Source of the DNA: Bradyrhizobium sp. CB82
GTDB taxonomy: Bacteria; Pseudomonadota; Alphaproteobacteria; Rhizobiales; Xanthobacteraceae
DNA: 64,000 nt
Direction: 5' to 3'
NCBI RefSeq assembly: GCF_029714405.1
Contig: NZ_CP121650.1
Span: 2,113,001 to 2,177,000 of the forward strand
The notes beneath the pieces were generated by a model. It was not told the origin of the DNA. It saw only the letters and a list, made by a program, of their open reading frames with translations, and searched no databases. Of this stretch, positions 62,678-64,000 are shown in pieces (position 1 is the first letter of the stretch; every line of letters starts with the position of its first letter). The translations under genes were made by a program, and so were the position numbers.

Positions 62678-64000
62678 TGGCGAGACGTCAGCCGTCCCTC
62701 AAAACCCGGTTTCTCCTCGGCCTTCTGGTTCCTGTTTCATGCCTTGCGATCGCTGTGGCGGTAGGCGGCAGCCTCGTCATCTCTCACGTGGTGGAGGTCA
62801 CGCATGATCGGTTGCTGCAAGGCTCGCTGCTGACGATCGCCGAGCGTCTGGCCGTGGAGGACGGAGAGGTTACTGTCGATCTGCCGCGAGTGGCGCTGGG
62901 TATGCTCGAGACGCAGTCTGACGACAGTATTTTTTACAAGGTGAGCGTGGATGGCCAGACGGTCACCGGATACAACGACCTGCCTATGCCCAAGAGTGCG
63001 GCACTTGAGCCGGAACAGCCGATGTTCTGGGATGATAACTATCGCGGCAATGCCGTCCGCATAGCTGCCGTATCACGACATGTATATGGGATCGCTAAAC
63101 CTGTCTTGGTTGCCGTAGCAGAGACTAAACACGCGCGAGACCAGCTCTGGCGCGAAATGATCCGCGAGCTTGCCTTGGCCGAGATAGTGCTCCTCGCCGT
63201 CATCGCCCTGCTCACATGGATCGCGGTCGAACGCGGGCTCGGGCCGCTTGCCCAATTGAAGCGGCAGATCGATCGCCGTGGAATCAGCGGCTCAAAAGAC
63301 TTCCAGCCGCTCGATCTGCACATGGTGCCGAAGGAGGCGCTTGCGCCCGCGCAGGCGATCAATGAACTGCTTGATCGCGTGAACTTCGCGACCCAGATCT
63401 TGCGCCAGTTTACCGCCGATGCGTCGCACCAGATGCGAACCCCGCTTGCTGCGCTAAGGACTCATCTGGATCTCCTTAAGCGTCGCTTGATTGGTTCGAG
63501 CGAGATGGCCGAGATGGTCATGGAGGTGGACACTCAGGTCGTCCGGCTGGATCGGATGATCTCGCAACTGTTGACGCTCGCCCGTGCCGACGAGGACGCA
63601 TTTGTCAGATCGCCTGCAGAGAGAATTTCGCTCGTGATGAAGGCGAAACAAGCCCTTGCGCTGCGGGCGCAAGCTGCGGCGGCTCGCAACATCGAGCTGC
63701 AGCTGGAGGTGGAGCAGGAAGAGATGTTCGTCGAAGCCAGCGAGCTTCTGGTCGACGAAATTTTGGGTAACGTGATCGACAATGCGATCCGGTACGGAGC
63801 TGCCGGCGGGGTAGTGATCGCGAGACTGTCCAGGAACGGCGAGAATGGCCTTGTGGACATCGAAGACGACGGCCCCGGAATCCCGCCGGCCGAGCGGCAG
63901 AAGGTATTCGAGCGGTTCTACAGAATCGCCCGCCCGGATGCGCCCGACGGAAGTGGCTTGGGGCTCTCCATCGTTCGCGTGTTGCTCGACCGGATGGGCG
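62677..64000 (+). CDS. Sensor histidine kinase, TctE type, partial at the window end
   Basis: At least 441 residues; the end is outside the window. Two membrane helices flank a periplasmic sensor domain (about residues 12-38 and 168-190). The linker reads ERGLGPLAQLKRQIDRRG. The H box is FTADASHQMRTPLAALRTHL with H251, the N box ILGNVIDNAIRYGA, and the G boxes DIEDDGPGIP and GSGLGLSIV. It belongs to the TctE/QseC-like class that senses tricarboxylates or similar ligands, sometimes via a periplasmic binding protein. It is translationally coupled to the response regulator. Confidence 0.92.
   Translation, partial: MARRQPSLKTRFLLGLLVPVSCLAIAVAVGGSLVISHVVEVTHDRLLQGSLLTIAERLAVEDGEVTVDLPRVALGMLETQSDDSIFYKVSVDGQTVTGYNDLPMPKSAALEPEQPMFWDDNYRGNAVRIAAVSRHVYGIAKPVLVAVAETKHARDQLWREMIRELALAEIVLLAVIALLTWIAVERGLGPLAQLKRQIDRRGISGSKDFQPLDLHMVPKEALAPAQAINELLDRVNFATQILRQFTADASHQMRTPLAALRTHLDLLKRRLIGSSEMAEMVMEVDTQVVRLDRMISQLLTLARADEDAFVRSPAERISLVMKAKQALALRAQAAAARNIELQLEVEQEEMFVEASELLVDEILGNVIDNAIRYGAAGGVVIARLSRNGENGLVDIEDDGPGIPPAERQKVFERFYRIARPDAPDGSGLGLSIVRVLLDRMG

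Noticed and set aside
1..64000. CRISPR array or cas genes
   Set aside because: No regularly spaced short repeats and no Cas motifs were seen.
1..64000. Ribosomal RNA or other structural RNA genes
   Set aside because: No conserved rRNA stretches were recognised; the only tRNA-like sequence is the fragment at 54651-54720.

Overview
The window looks like an accessory-rich stretch of a Bradyrhizobium-like alphaproteobacterial genome. It has high GC. A ClpX copy has the alphaproteobacterial sequence pattern, an Irr-type palindrome lies before bfr, and there are small proteins of a kind common in Bradyrhizobiaceae. These are family-level impressions from reading the sequence; no search was run.

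From 1 to about 14 kb is a redox and efflux block: cytochrome b561, a secreted cupin, a peroxiredoxin, a multi-helix membrane protein, a two-gene RND efflux operon followed by an MDR-family oxidoreductase, and a two-subunit molybdenum hydroxylase (2Fe-2S subunit plus Tat-exported Mo subunit). From 14.4 to 23.3 kb the DNA is decaying and mobile. It holds a RES/Xre toxin-antitoxin pair with a broken toxin, an IS256-type element with an 8-bp target duplication, a chimeric-looking antitoxin with a VapC stub, IS66 fragments, a cytochrome c, an AraC and a LysR regulator, and a LysR remnant. From 23.9 to 26 kb are an accessory ClpX with half of its zinc finger and three small proteins. From 26.2 to 36.5 kb is a second redox block that partly duplicates the first. 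It has an intact second MDR oxidoreductase, decayed copies of the cupin and of a PNPOx-like protein, a GST, an MFS exporter, bfd and bfr with a likely Irr site, and an AraC regulator followed by nitroreductase, AhpD-like and azoreductase genes.

From about 36.7 to 54.7 kb is a decayed integrative element. It carries two XRE regulators with matching palindromic operators, the C-terminal half of a type IV coupling protein, a very large tyrosine-recombinase-like protein next to a perfect 19-bp hairpin, phage-like and HNH proteins, a soluble FtsH-like AAA+/M41 protease, a tandem triplicate of CxCxxCG proteins with identical gene junctions, a possible TnsA-like protein, a ribbon-helix-helix protein, and a tyrosine integrase. 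The integrase starts about 150 bp from the 3' portion of a CAU-anticodon tRNA (54651-54720), which is most simply the right attachment site of the island.

Right of the tRNA fragment the sequence looks more like ordinary chromosome. It has an AraC regulator, a flavoprotein with the Asp/Arg active-site pair of nitroalkane oxidase, two periplasmic binding proteins, an MHS-type citrate/tricarballylate transporter, and a divergent TctD/TctE-type two-component system whose kinase runs off the window end. The binding proteins, transporter and sensor probably form one organic-acid sensing and uptake locus.
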